Shown piece after piece: positions 33,945 through 42,311 of a stretch of DNA of 64,000 nt (position 1 is the stretch's first letter; every line of letters begins with the position of its first letter). The position numbers and the translations under genes are program-made. The notes under the pieces were generated by a model. That model searched no databases. It was not told where the DNA came from and saw nothing but the letters and a program-made list of their open reading frames with translations. Source of the DNA: CAVAVT01 sp963592185 (GTDB taxonomy: Bacteria; Bacillota; Negativicutes; Selenomonadales; Selenomonadaceae); contig CAVAVT010000002.1 in assembly GCA_963592185.1 (NCBI GenBank), forward strand, positions 8,514 to 72,513, read 5' to 3'.

Positions 33945-34871
33945 TTATTTTTCGCCAATAATTCGTACCTCTGGAAACAGCTTGACACCATTTTTCTGAT
34001 AAACACGGTCCTGAACCTCTTTTATAAGACCCAGAACATCCTCAGCTGTAGCACCGCCGGCATTTACCACAAAGCCAGCATGTTTTTCAGAAATCTGAGC
34101 GCCGCCTACACGAAGACCTTTAAGTCCCGTCTCCTCTATCAAGGTTCCGGCAAAATATCCTGCCGGACGCTTGAAAGTACTTCCTGCGCTGGGCATTTCC
34201 AACGGCTGCTTGCTTTCACGGCGCTGGGTAAAGCCATCCATTTTTTCCTTAATCTCAGCAGCGTTACCCGGCTCAAGTGTTACAGTTACCTCACAGATAG
34301 CCTGTCCATTGTCCTGGAAAACACTGTGTCTATAACCAAATTCCAGTTCATCAGCCAAATAGGTAGTTATGTCTCCATCCGGTGATACAGCACTAACCTC
34401 AGTGGTTACAAACTTCATCTCACCGTCATAGGCTCCTGCATTCATAAACACAGCTCCGCCCACACTTCCAGGTATTCCTATTGCAAACTCCATACCCGTA
34501 AGAGAGCATTCTGCTGCATACTCAGACAATGCCTTCAAGCTGGCTCCTGCACCGGCAATCAGCTTGTTCCCTTCCCTGCGAATAGACGACATTGGGGAAT
34601 TAAACTTTATAACAGCCCCGGGTATGCCCTTGTCCAGCACCAGTATGTTTGACCCATTTCCCATTACATTAAAGGGAATCTCATACTCACGTATAAGTTC
34701 AAAAATACCTTTAAGCTCCTCCATATCCGCAGGAAATATAAGATAATCCGCCGGACCGCCAATCTTAAATGTTGTGTGGTTGCACATAGGCTCATCTACC
34801 AGAAATCTGTCCTCTGGAAGAAGGACCTTCATTTTTTCTATAAATTCAGCATTATGAATTCTACCGCCCAC
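33945..34871 (-). CDS. murB: UDP-N-acetylenolpyruvoylglucosamine reductase
   Basis: FAD enzyme making UDP-MurNAc for peptidoglycan. 308 residues. FAD-binding part with HTTFKIGGPADYLIFP and VMGNGSNILVLDKGI, GIPGSVGGAVFMNAGAYDGE, then the catalytic Ser block EMPSAGSTFKRP and the final Glu in KLFPEVRIIG. The missing Tyr loop and length fit type II (Firmicute) MurB. Start is GTG 34871, with AGGA eight bases upstream. It follows trmL by 31 bases. Confidence 0.96.
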   Translation of the reverse strand: MGGRIHNAEFIEKMKVLLPEDRFLVDEPMCNHTTFKIGGPADYLIFPADMEELKGIFELIREYEIPFNVMGNGSNILVLDKGIPGAVIKFNSPMSSIRREGNKLIAGAGASLKALSEYAAECSLTGMEFAIGIPGSVGGAVFMNAGAYDGEMKFVTTEVSAVSPDGDITTYLADELEFGYRHSVFQDNGQAICEVTVTLEPGNAAEIKEKMDGFTQRRESKQPLEMPSAGSTFKRPAGYFAGTLIEETGLKGLRVGGAQISEKHAGFVVNAGGATAEDVLGLIKEVQDRVYQKNGVKLFPEVRIIGEK

Positions 34872-34902
34872 AATATCAGTCCTATCTAAATAGTATTATC
34901 CT

Positions 34903-35388
34903 TTAAAAACTACGCAGCCCAGGGCCGGACTGTGCAAGATTTTCAAAATTGTTCTGTCTCATTGCCTCATATGCAACAATTGCCACTGAGTTTGAAAGAT
35001 TAAGTGACCTAGCATCACTTACCATGGGAATACGCAGACACTTTTCCCAATTGGCATTCAAAATGCTCTCCGGAATACCAGCTGTTTCCTTTCCAAAAAC
35101 CAGCATATCATCAAGGGTAAAATCAGCCTCGGAGTATGACCTAGGAGCTTTTGTGGAACAATAATAAAAATTATGCCCCTGATACTTTTCCAAAACCTCA
35201 TTGAAATTCTCATGATAGTGTACTTTGACCAGATTCCAATAATCAAGTCCTGCACGCTTCAAATGCTTGTCATCCACAGAAAAACCCAAGGGTTTCACAA
35301 GATGAAGCTCTATACCTGTAGCAGCACAAAGTCTGGCTATATTGCCTGTATTGCCAGGAATTTCTGGCTCTATTAAAACTATATGCAA
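34903..35388 (-). CDS. trmL: tRNA (cytidine/uridine-34-2'-O)-methyltransferase TrmL
   Basis: SPOUT-class methylase for the wobble ribose of tRNA-Leu isoacceptors; the tRNA-Leu(CAA) gene is about 1 kb downstream. 161 residues. It begins HIVLIEPEIPGNTGNIARLCAATG; LVFGKETAGIP and RIPMVSDARSLNLSNSVAIVAYEA form the SAM-binding knot. I place the start at TTG 35388, with GGGGTG six bases upstream, one base after the queA stop. A longer in-frame version from a TTG at 35421 would be encoded by the dispersed repeat and overlap queA, so it is less likely. Confidence 0.93.
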   Translation of the reverse strand: MHIVLIEPEIPGNTGNIARLCAATGIELHLVKPLGFSVDDKHLKRAGLDYWNLVKVHYHENFNEVLEKYQGHNFYYCSTKAPRSYSEADFTLDDMLVFGKETAGIPESILNANWEKCLRIPMVSDARSLNLSNSVAIVAYEAMRQNNFENLAQSGPGLRSF

Positions 35389-35389
35389 T

Positions 35390-36493
35390 CTAAACACCCC
35401 AATTATAACGCAATTGTTCAAGTTTTGCTACTTCCTCATCTCTTTCATCCTGCAGCTGGGGACGCTGTATAAACATGGCATCACCAAAGGAGAAGAAGCG
35501 GTATTTGTCCTCTACAGCTGTTTTATATGCCTCCAGCACAAATTTTCTTCCAGCAAATGCACTTATAAGCATGATGAGCGTGGATTTTGGCAGATGAAAG
35601 TTCGTAATGATTCCATCCACGATTTTAAAATCGTATCCTGGATAAATAAATATGTCAGTCCATCCACTTTTGCCGGATATAACGCCCTCGGACTCTGCAG
35701 CAGACTCCAGTGTCCTTATGGATGTGGTACCTACAGCTATGACTCTATGACCTGCAGCCTTAGTATCCATTATCAGCTTTGCGGTTTCATCTGATATGGA
35801 ATAATACTCCTTGTGCATTACATGGTCCTCTATAGTATCTACATTAACAGGTCTGAATGTGCCCAGTCCCACATGGAGAGTTACAAATCCAAGATTAACT
35901 CCCATTGCCTCAAGTTCTGACATCTGGTCCTTGGTAAAGTGCAGCCCTGCGGTAGGGGCTGCAGCAGAGCCTTCTTCCCTATTGTAGACAGTCTGATAAC
36001 GTTCCTTATCCTCAAGTTTTTCATGAATATAAGGAGGAAGCGGAGTCTCGCCAAGGCGGTCAAGGATTTCTTCAAAAATTCCCTTGTAATCAAATCTTAC
36101 GATTCTTCCGCCAAAGTCAGTATCACCAATAACCTCGCAGGAAAGTTCATCACTAAATCTTATAACATTTCCTATTCTAGCTTTTTTTCCAGGCTTTACC
36201 AGTGTCTCCCACTGATTGCCGTCCACCTCAGTCATGCGGCGAAGCAGAAATACTTCCACACGGCCGCCGGTTTTGTCCCTATGTCCAATAAGCCTTGCCG
36301 GCATTACCCTTGTATCATTAAAAATAAGGGTATCCCCGGGTACAAGGTATTCTTTCAAGTCATAAAAATGCCTATGCTCAATGGTTTTCTCTTCCGGGTC
36401 AAGCACCATGAGCCTCGATGCATTTCTAGGCTCAATGGGAGTCTGAGCAATCCTTTCCTCTGGAAGATTATAATCAAAATCAGATAAATGCAT
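35390..36493 (-). CDS. queA: S-adenosylmethionine:tRNA ribosyltransferase-isomerase
   Basis: Adds the ribosyl part of SAM to preQ1 at tRNA position 34, giving epoxyqueuosine. 367 residues. DFDYNLPEERIAQTPIEPR, NDTRVMPARL, PTAGLHFTKD and TSIRTLESAA are conserved. Orthologues normally end near FFSFGDAMFI; here 25 residues follow (to YNWGV), and the last part, AKLEQLRYN, is encoded by a copy of the dispersed repeat. ATG 36493 has GAGGAG eight bases upstream. It follows queH, the earlier queuosine gene. Confidence 0.96.
   Translation of the reverse strand: MHLSDFDYNLPEERIAQTPIEPRNASRLMVLDPEEKTIEHRHFYDLKEYLVPGDTLIFNDTRVMPARLIGHRDKTGGRVEVFLLRRMTEVDGNQWETLVKPGKKARIGNVIRFSDELSCEVIGDTDFGGRIVRFDYKGIFEEILDRLGETPLPPYIHEKLEDKERYQTVYNREEGSAAAPTAGLHFTKDQMSELEAMGVNLGFVTLHVGLGTFRPVNVDTIEDHVMHKEYYSISDETAKLIMDTKAAGHRVIAVGTTSIRTLESAAESEGVISGKSGWTDIFIYPGYDFKIVDGIITNFHLPKSTLIMLISAFAGRKFVLEAYKTAVEDKYRFFSFGDAMFIQRPQLQDERDEEVAKLEQLRYNWGV
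35402..35428 (-). repeat. Dispersed repeat, copy 3, inside the end of queA
   Basis: The 22 bases ending in TATAAT (35402-35407) are identical to copy 2. The outer half of the hairpin is missing. It encodes AKLEQLRYN at the queA C-terminus and places TATAAT about 15 bases before the trmL start, too close to be a useful promoter for the chosen start. Confidence 0.65.
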
Positions 36494-36519
36494 TATATTT
36501 TCTCCTCAAATAAAATATT

Positions 36520-37161
36520 TCACAGCTGGACTTTCTTTTCTGCATCAGTCAAGTTTTCTGCCTGTGTCCGCTCCAATGCCAGCCTTTTTCTTTCCTTTGC
36601 CTCTTTTTTGCGCTGTTTTCTTATCGCCTTGCTATAGCGTTCCTCTTCGCTAAAAATACAGCCGCAATAGGGCTGCCTATATAGCTCCAGCTCATGGCTT
36701 ATATCGATTCCTTCCTGCCATCCGGGCCTGAAATCCTCATATAGGAATTTCACACCATAGACCTTTGCAAAATGCTCAGAGGTTTCCTTCATTAGCTCAT
36801 GCTGCTGGTAAATGCTGTAAAACAGGGTAGAAGTAAAGGCATCAAACCCATTTTCTGCCGCAAATTTTGCGGTCTGATCCAGACGCCAGGTATAGCACAT
36901 TCGGCATCTTCCATTTTCCACCTTTTCGGCGGACAGCGCCCTGGACAGAAAATCCCTCAACATATAATTTTCATCCGAAATTATTTCCATATTGACCTTT
37001 TCAGCAAATTCCTTTGCTGTTTTCAGCCGTTGCTCCCATTCCTTGTATGGATGGATATTCGGATTAAAAAAATAACCAACAGGCTCTATTCCCTCTTCCC
37101 GGAGCTTTTTGACCGGATAGCATGAACAGGGGCCGCAGCACATGTGCAGCAATAATTTCAT
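36520..37161 (-). CDS. queH: Epoxyqueuosine reductase QueH
   Basis: Reduces epoxyqueuosine to queuosine, the non-cobalamin alternative to QueG. 213 residues. HMCCGPCSC near the N-terminus and GRCRMCYTWRL and QPYCGCIFS later supply the cysteines for the iron-sulfur cluster and catalytic pair. The C-terminal 30 residues are a Lys/Arg-rich helix. I chose ATG 37161, with GGAGG 11 bases upstream; the ATG at 37179 overlaps that site. Together with queA, queD and queE in this window it supports a complete pathway, though queC/queF/tgt are not here. Confidence 0.93.
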   Translation of the reverse strand: MKLLLHMCCGPCSCYPVKKLREEGIEPVGYFFNPNIHPYKEWEQRLKTAKEFAEKVNMEIISDENYMLRDFLSRALSAEKVENGRCRMCYTWRLDQTAKFAAENGFDAFTSTLFYSIYQQHELMKETSEHFAKVYGVKFLYEDFRPGWQEGIDISHELELYRQPYCGCIFSEEERYSKAIRKQRKKEAKERKRLALERTQAENLTDAEKKVQL

Positions 37162-37187
37162 TATAATACAAACCTCCAAACATCCCT

Positions 37188-37742
37188 TTAGCCATCTTTG
37201 CGGATATGGCGCTCAAAGGACATTCCAGACAAAATTTTCTTTTCAATACATTTAAATTGGGAAATCTCCGGGAAAAATGTATCTGCCTCATAATCCCCCG
37301 GGACTCTGGTTAGCTGGATTTCATTAGTATAGGGCAGTAAAAGCCGATATATCATTTCTCCCCCTATACACCAAAACTTAATTTGGGGATAAATCCCTAA
37401 AATGAGTTGCATACAGTTTGCCAGCTCAGACAAATCTTTGCATATTAAAAAGCCATTCATAATATTGTGCCATTGCAGCAGCCCTTCTTTTCCAAACGTT
37501 CCAGAAGTTCCCTGCAGCGACCTTGACAAAACGATATTGATGCGTCCCTTTAAAGGCTCACCCAATGGCAGAGATTCCATGGTATGCCGCCCCATGATAA
37601 CGGCCTGATTCATAGTCAAGTTTTTAAATCGCTTCATATCTGCTTCTATGTGTACTAGAAGCTTTCCATTTTTCCCAATACCATTTTTTTCATCTACACA
37701 GGCAATCATAGACAAGTCTTTCGGCAACTGAATCATATTCAT
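37188..37742 (-). CDS. folA: Dihydrofolate reductase, divergent
   Basis: Reduces dihydrofolate to tetrahydrofolate. 184 residues. SMIACVDEKNGIGKNGKLL matches the N-terminal strand and Met20 loop, ADMKRFKNLT carries the catalytic Asp (residue 35), VIMGRHTMESLP binds NADPH, and WCIGGEMIYRLLLPYTNEIQLTRV closes the fold. The usual Pro-Trp after the loop is Leu-Val (29-30), and a short insertion lies near residue 85-105, so it is more divergent than its neighbours. ATG 37742 overlaps the folB stop (ATGA) with AGGAG six bases upstream. Confidence 0.88.
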   Translation of the reverse strand: MNMIQLPKDLSMIACVDEKNGIGKNGKLLVHIEADMKRFKNLTMNQAVIMGRHTMESLPLGEPLKGRINIVLSRSLQGTSGTFGKEGLLQWHNIMNGFLICKDLSELANCMQLILGIYPQIKFWCIGGEMIYRLLLPYTNEIQLTRVPGDYEADTFFPEISQFKCIEKKILSGMSFERHIRKDG

Positions 37743-38101
37743 ACACGTCTCCTATGAATTGTTATAGACACATCCTTAAATTTTCCATTAATAGGCGCTT
37801 CCGGCTTGTGTACTGTAACTTTTTGCTCCAATACAAGATTCTGCTCCCGGAACACAGTCTCAGCAATTCGCTCTGCCAATGTTTCTATAAGATTTACTGG
37901 GCTGCCCTCAACAATTTTCCTTATAGAATCAGATACCTCTGCATAATTTACAGTTTTCGTTAAATCGTCTGTCCGTCCAGCCTCTAAAAGCTCCAGATAC
38001 AGGGAAATATCTACAATAAAGGGCTGGGGCTTTATGCGTTCCTCTGGAAGACAGCCATGACAGCTATAACATTCTATACCAGTTATATTTATCTCGTCCA
38101 T
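37739..38101 (-). CDS. folB: Dihydroneopterin aldolase
   Basis: Cleaves 7,8-dihydroneopterin to hydroxymethyl-dihydropterin for folate synthesis. 120 residues, normal length. It starts DEINITGIECYSCHGCLPEER, with the pterin-binding NLIETLAERIAE and the catalytic Lys in VTVHKPEAPI. ATG 38101 has AAGGTG ten bases upstream. It follows folP by six bases and overlaps folA by four. Confidence 0.95.
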   Translation of the reverse strand: MDEINITGIECYSCHGCLPEERIKPQPFIVDISLYLELLEAGRTDDLTKTVNYAEVSDSIRKIVEGSPVNLIETLAERIAETVFREQNLVLEQKVTVHKPEAPINGKFKDVSITIHRRRV

Positions 38102-38107
38102 AACCGG

Positions 38108-38956
38108 TCAGCACCTTCCCTCTATAATATCAATCATCCTGCACATGCGCGCAATGGGCTTAACATCGTGTACCCTTACGATATCTGCGCCATGTAATAC
38201 ACCATAAACACAGGCAGCTCCAGTAGCCTCCATGCGCTCCTCCACTGGAAGATTCATAGTTGCCCCGATAAAGCTTTTGCGGCTTGCCCCTAAAAGCATG
38301 GGATATTTTTTGCCATCAATTTCCAAAAGCTCCTCCTGACGTCTGAGGGCTTCAAGATTCCCCTCAACGTCCTTTCCAAAACCAATTCCCGGATCAAGAA
38401 TTATATTGTTATCGTCAAGTCCCTGTTCCTTTGCAATGCTTATGGACCTGCGGAAAAAATCACGCATGGACTCAATCATATCCCCATCATAAACCTTGGA
38501 GTCCTGATTGTGCATAACTATCACGGGCAAATTATATTTTGCCGCCACCTGCGCCATTTGCCCTGGCTCATCCTCATACTGAAGACCCCATATGTCGTTA
38601 AGGATATTGACACCTTCTTTTACAGCCAGCTCTGCGGTTTTTGCCTTAAAAGTATCTATTGAAATGGGGACTGGACATTCCTTCACCAATCTGCCCAGGA
38701 ATGGACTAAGACGCTCCCACTCATCTTCCGCTGACATTTTCTGGAATCCCGGACGGCTTGACTCCGCCCCGATATCAATAATATCCGCACCGTCTTCTAC
38801 CATCTGCTCCATATGCTTTAAAGCCGTATCAATTGTATTCCACTTTCCCCCATCCGAAAATGAGTCTGGAGTTACATTTAAAATTCCCATTATAAGGGTT
38901 TTATTTCCCAGTTCTAATTTTTTTCCATCACTGAACTCATATTTTCTTGCCAGCAT
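38108..38956 (-). CDS. folP: Dihydropteroate synthase
   Basis: Joins p-aminobenzoate to the pterin pyrophosphate; target of sulfonamides. 282 residues, TIM barrel. MGILNVTPDSFSDGG is the first signature, DIGAESSRPG the second loop, LDPGIGFGKD, LLGASRKSFIG and VRVHDVKPI follow. ATG 38956 has GGGTG five bases upstream. It sits between folK and folB. Confidence 0.97.
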   Translation of the reverse strand: MLARKYEFSDGKKLELGNKTLIMGILNVTPDSFSDGGKWNTIDTALKHMEQMVEDGADIIDIGAESSRPGFQKMSAEDEWERLSPFLGRLVKECPVPISIDTFKAKTAELAVKEGVNILNDIWGLQYEDEPGQMAQVAAKYNLPVIVMHNQDSKVYDGDMIESMRDFFRRSISIAKEQGLDDNNIILDPGIGFGKDVEGNLEALRRQEELLEIDGKKYPMLLGASRKSFIGATMNLPVEERMEATGAACVYGVLHGADIVRVHDVKPIARMCRMIDIIEGRC

Positions 38957-38971
38957 GTATACACCCGCTTT

Positions 38972-39484
38972 TTAATACCAATTATCTTTAACGTACAGCT
39001 TTATTCCCTGCTTCAAGATTTCTGCTCTATCGCAAAGTTCTTGCAAAGGTATGTCGTGTATTGCCATATCCGGAGCAATTTCCTTAAGAGGAACAAGCAC
39101 AAATGCCCTTTCCGCAATATATGGATGTGGTATTTTGAGCTGCTCCGTATGGGATTCAAAGCCTTCCATTAACAGGATATCAACATCAATCGTTCTAGCA
39201 CCCCAATGCTCATGCCTCACACGTCCCAAATTTTTCTCTATTTTCTGGCATTCCAGCAGCAGGGATTCTGGGGCAAGTTCTGTGGAAAGCTCTACAACGG
39301 CATTTAAAAATGGAGGCTGATCTGTCTTTCCCCATGGGGCTGTTTCATATAGTCCTGAAACAGCTTTTACCAAAGTCCCCGGCATTTCTCCAAGAAGGCG
39401 TACAGCCTTTGCCATTGTTGCCTGACGGTCCCCAAGATTTGCTCCTATACTCAAAAAACAGCTTTTTTTACTGATACGTTCCAT
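38972..39484 (-). CDS. folK: 2-amino-4-hydroxy-6-hydroxymethyldihydropteridine pyrophosphokinase
   Basis: Activates hydroxymethyl-dihydropterin with ATP for FolP. 170 residues. CFLSIGANLGDRQATM, YETAPWG, QPPFLNAVVEL and RHEHWGARTIDVDILL (metal-binding DxD) are the family blocks. ATG 39484 has AGGA eight bases upstream. It follows folE by ten bases. Confidence 0.97.
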   Translation of the reverse strand: MERISKKSCFLSIGANLGDRQATMAKAVRLLGEMPGTLVKAVSGLYETAPWGKTDQPPFLNAVVELSTELAPESLLLECQKIEKNLGRVRHEHWGARTIDVDILLMEGFESHTEQLKIPHPYIAERAFVLVPLKEIAPDMAIHDIPLQELCDRAEILKQGIKLYVKDNWY

Positions 39485-39494
39485 GTAACAATTC

Positions 39495-40064
39495 CTATAA
39501 CTCGTTTTTATCCAAAAGCTTCATGGCCTGTCTGCAAAGCAATGAATCCTCCTGAAATACCCCCAGGCTCTTAGAGGTAATCGTACTGGTATCATTGGCA
39601 ATTTCGCCATGCATTGCCATGCAGAGCTGATGTGCCTCCACCACAACTAGTACGCCCTCAGCATCAAGACCTTTTTCGATTTCCTGTGCAATCATTGATG
39701 TGAGCCGCTCCTGCAGCTGGGGCTGATGGGATATACATTCCACCAGCTTTGTAAATTTCCCGAATCCGGCAACCCTGCCATTTTTAGGAATATATGCAAT
39801 ACTCACTGAGCCGAAAAAGGGCAGCAGATGGTGCTCGCATATGGAGTGAAACGGAATATTTCTTACCGCTACGATTCCGTCAGATTCCACATCAAAAAGC
39901 TCTCCCCAGATTTCCTCCGGCTTCTTATCCATTCCGCTAAATAGATAGCCGAAAAGTGCTGCCACACGTTCAGGGGTTTTCTCCATATCCCTTTCATTCA
40001 AGTCCACGCCCACAGCCTCAAGGAAATCCCTCATTGCCGCAATTGCCTTTTCTTTATTTTTCAA
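39495..40064 (-). CDS. folE: GTP cyclohydrolase I
   Basis: Opens GTP to dihydroneopterin triphosphate, the common precursor of folate and queuosine. 189 residues. The zinc and substrate motifs FHSICEHHLLPFFG and QLCMAMHG supply Cys, His and Cys ligands; VAGFGKFTKLVE and QLQERLT are conserved. Start is TTG 40064, with GGGTGG about six bases upstream. It opens the folate block, 27 bases after ruvB. Confidence 0.96.
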   Translation of the reverse strand: MKNKEKAIAAMRDFLEAVGVDLNERDMEKTPERVAALFGYLFSGMDKKPEEIWGELFDVESDGIVAVRNIPFHSICEHHLLPFFGSVSIAYIPKNGRVAGFGKFTKLVECISHQPQLQERLTSMIAQEIEKGLDAEGVLVVVEAHQLCMAMHGEIANDTSTITSKSLGVFQEDSLLCRQAMKLLDKNEL

Positions 40065-40091
40065 ATATGCCCACCCCTATCATTAGGTTAA

Positions 40092-41096
40092 TCATTCAGG
40101 ATAAGCGATTCCCATATGCTCGTATCCAGCCCTTGTAACCAATCGTCCCCGGGGCGTTCGGTTGATAAATCCCAGCTGTAAAAGATACGGCTCATATACA
40201 TCCTCTATGGTATCAGTTTCCTCACTGATAGCCGCAGCAAGGGTATCAAGACCCACCGGTCCTCCGCCAAACTTCCGAATCATAGTATCAAGCATACGCC
40301 TGTCGGTATGGTCAAGACCAATCTTGTCAACCTCCAAAAGCCCCAGTGCTCTATCCGCCAGCACAGCGGTAATAATACCTTCGCCGCTGACCTGGGCAAA
40401 ATCCCTTACACGCTTTAACAGACGATTGGCTATACGTGGGGTTCCCCTTGACCTTCTGGCAATCTCCTCTGCCCCAGCTTCATCTATGCTTACGTTCAAA
40501 ATATCGGCAGCTCTGACGATGATATGCTTCAGCGCCTCCGGCTTATAATATTCAAGTCTTGATATTACACCAAAGCGGTCTCTCAGCGGTGCCGCCAAGG
40601 CTCCAGCCCGAGTTGTTGCTCCTATCAATGTAAAGGGCGCTATATCAAGTCTTATGGATCTGGCACTTGGGCCCTTGCCGATAACAATGTCCAAAGCAAA
40701 ATCCTCCATTGCCGAATAGAGAATTTCTTCTATATTATGGGATAGTCTATGAATCTCATCAATAAATAGCACGTCATGCTCCTGAAGATTTGTAAGAATT
40801 GCTGCCAAATCTCCCTGACGTCCGATTGCAGGACCTGATGTAACTCTGAAATTTACGCCCATTTCATTTGCAATAATGCCAGCTAGGGTGGTTTTCCCTA
40901 ATCCCGGGGGACCATATAGTAAAACGTGGTCCAACGCCTCGCCCCTTGAAAGGGCGGCCTTTACAAAGACTGACAGATTTTCCTTGACCTTGTCCTGTCC
41001 GATATATTCCATCAGCCTTCTAGGTCTAAGGCTGTACTGCCATCCATCAGCTGGCTGTTCATCCATAGCCACTATACGGCCTTCCTGTTCTTCCAC
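40092..41096 (-). CDS. ruvB: Holliday junction DNA helicase RuvB
   Basis: Hexameric AAA+ motor that drives branch migration with RuvA. 334 residues. Walker A LYGPPGLGKTTLAG (about 60), Walker B VLFIDEIHRL, sensor GATTRAGAL, and the winged-helix DNA-binding domain ending GFINRTPRGRLVT. Start is GTG 41096, with GGAGG six bases upstream. It begins three bases after ruvA ends. Confidence 0.98.
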   Translation of the reverse strand: MEEQEGRIVAMDEQPADGWQYSLRPRRLMEYIGQDKVKENLSVFVKAALSRGEALDHVLLYGPPGLGKTTLAGIIANEMGVNFRVTSGPAIGRQGDLAAILTNLQEHDVLFIDEIHRLSHNIEEILYSAMEDFALDIVIGKGPSARSIRLDIAPFTLIGATTRAGALAAPLRDRFGVISRLEYYKPEALKHIIVRAADILNVSIDEAGAEEIARRSRGTPRIANRLLKRVRDFAQVSGEGIITAVLADRALGLLEVDKIGLDHTDRRMLDTMIRKFGGGPVGLDTLAAAISEETDTIEDVYEPYLLQLGFINRTPRGRLVTRAGYEHMGIAYPE

Positions 41097-41099
41097 GAT

Positions 41100-41702
41100 T
41101 TACCTCCCTCCTGCAAATTCCCTTAAAGCAAATTTGATTAAAGCCTGAGTATCTGTAATATTTCCTGCTTTTTGGATAACAGGCATTATTTCCTGCTGTG
41201 AATACCCAAGAGCAATCAGAGCATCTACAGCCTCAGATTCATAATCTCCCGGCAGAATTACATCAACGCTTTCCTCACTGAACATATCCGTCTCGCCAAT
41301 ATCCGCTGAAAGCTTATCCTTTAATTCAAGGATTAAACGCTCTGCGGATTTTTTGCCTATTCCCGGAAGTTTCGTAAGCACCGAGGACTGTTTCTGACGA
41401 ATAGCGATGCAAAGCGCTTCTACCGTTATAGCGGAAAGTATTCCCATGGCGACCTTAGGACCGATTCCTGATACAGAAATAAGCTGCTGAAACAGATTGT
41501 ATTCATGCTGTGAAAGAAAACCATACAGCTGTATGGCATCCTCACGGACGGATGTATGTACAAAGAACTCCGCCTCTCCGCCAATGGAGAGCTTCCCTCT
41601 GGCTGATTCAGTAATAAAAACTCGGTAGCCAACACCATTTACATCAAGGAGACAATAGCCAGTCATAAAGCATTTAATATTTCCATGTAGATAGCCTATC
41701 AT
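41100..41702 (-). CDS. ruvA: Holliday junction DNA helicase subunit RuvA
   Basis: Tetramer that binds four-way junctions and loads RuvB. 200 residues. N-terminal OB domain (MIGYLHG, VNGVGYRVF), two helix-hairpin-helix motifs (SVSGIGPKVAMGIL and LPGIGKKSAERLI) and a C-terminal RuvB-binding domain (EAVDALIALGYSQQE). Two consecutive ATGs; the second (41702) has the better spacing to AGGAG. It follows ruvC by 13 bases. Confidence 0.97.
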   Translation of the reverse strand: MIGYLHGNIKCFMTGYCLLDVNGVGYRVFITESARGKLSIGGEAEFFVHTSVREDAIQLYGFLSQHEYNLFQQLISVSGIGPKVAMGILSAITVEALCIAIRQKQSSVLTKLPGIGKKSAERLILELKDKLSADIGETDMFSEESVDVILPGDYESEAVDALIALGYSQQEIMPVIQKAGNITDTQALIKFALREFAGGR

Positions 41703-41715
41703 CATTTTCTCCTTA

Positions 41716-42213
41716 TTATGACAACTGATTACGAAAAGCCGGGCTGTTCATACAGTAGGTTGTGCAGATTCCAACAGCTAAGGCATCCGCCACATCATCC
41801 GGCTTGGGAGGCTTTGGCAGATTCAAAAGCCGTGTGACCATGTAAATCACCTGCTGCTTCGTTGCTGTACCATAGCCAGTTACAGCCTGTTTTACCTGCA
41901 GGGGAGTACGTTCCACCAACTGAATACCATTTTTCGCTGCTGCAAGAAGCACCACACCTCTTGCCTGTCCTACAGGTATTGCTGTGGTAACATTCCGGTT
42001 GAAAAAAAGCTGCTCCACGCCCATTACATCAGGATGATATTTTTTTATCAGCTCGTCAAGACTGTCATATATGGTCATGAGTCTGTCCTCCACCCGTGCC
42101 TTTGGGCTTGTGGTAATGGCACCATACTCATGGGCAATAAGCCTGCTGCCTTTTTCCTCTACAAATCCATAGCCGCAGATTGCGGTTCCAGGATCTATTC
42201 CCAATGCTAACAT
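41716..42213 (-). CDS. ruvC: Crossover junction endodeoxyribonuclease RuvC
   Basis: Dimeric resolvase cutting Holliday junctions. 165 residues. ALGIDPGTAICGYG holds the first catalytic Asp, VMGVEQLFFNRN the Glu, and PKPDDVADALAVG the last Asp cluster. ATG 42213 has GGGAG seven bases upstream and gives the standard N-terminus; the 20 extra codons up to 42273 run into the yebC terminator and are rejected. No clear promoter fits in the remaining 28 bases, so read-through from yebC is possible. Confidence 0.96.
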   Translation of the reverse strand: MLALGIDPGTAICGYGFVEEKGSRLIAHEYGAITTSPKARVEDRLMTIYDSLDELIKKYHPDVMGVEQLFFNRNVTTAIPVGQARGVVLLAAAKNGIQLVERTPLQVKQAVTGYGTATKQQVIYMVTRLLNLPKPPKPDDVADALAVGICTTYCMNSPAFRNQLS

Positions 42214-42240
42214 TGATTCACTCCCAGAAAATCCATATCC

Positions 42241-42299
42241 AAAAAACAAGGCCGCAGCACAAAAGCCGTCCATAGTTGAACGGCTACGTGCGGCAGCCT
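42241..42299 (-). terminator. Two-storey terminator after yebC
   Basis: Outer stem AGGCTGCCGCAC / GTGCTGCGGCCT (one mismatch, one G-T) encloses a second perfect hairpin AGCCGT / ACGGCT. It is followed by TTGTTTTTT on the minus strand. Confidence 0.85.
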
Positions 42300-42311
42300 C
42301 ATCTTAGTTCA

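Noticed and set aside
42214..42273. Longer RuvC start
   Set aside because: The 20 extra codons are encoded by the 3' arm and T-tract of the yebC terminator. The ATG at 42213 has a proper ribosome site and gives the standard RuvC start.
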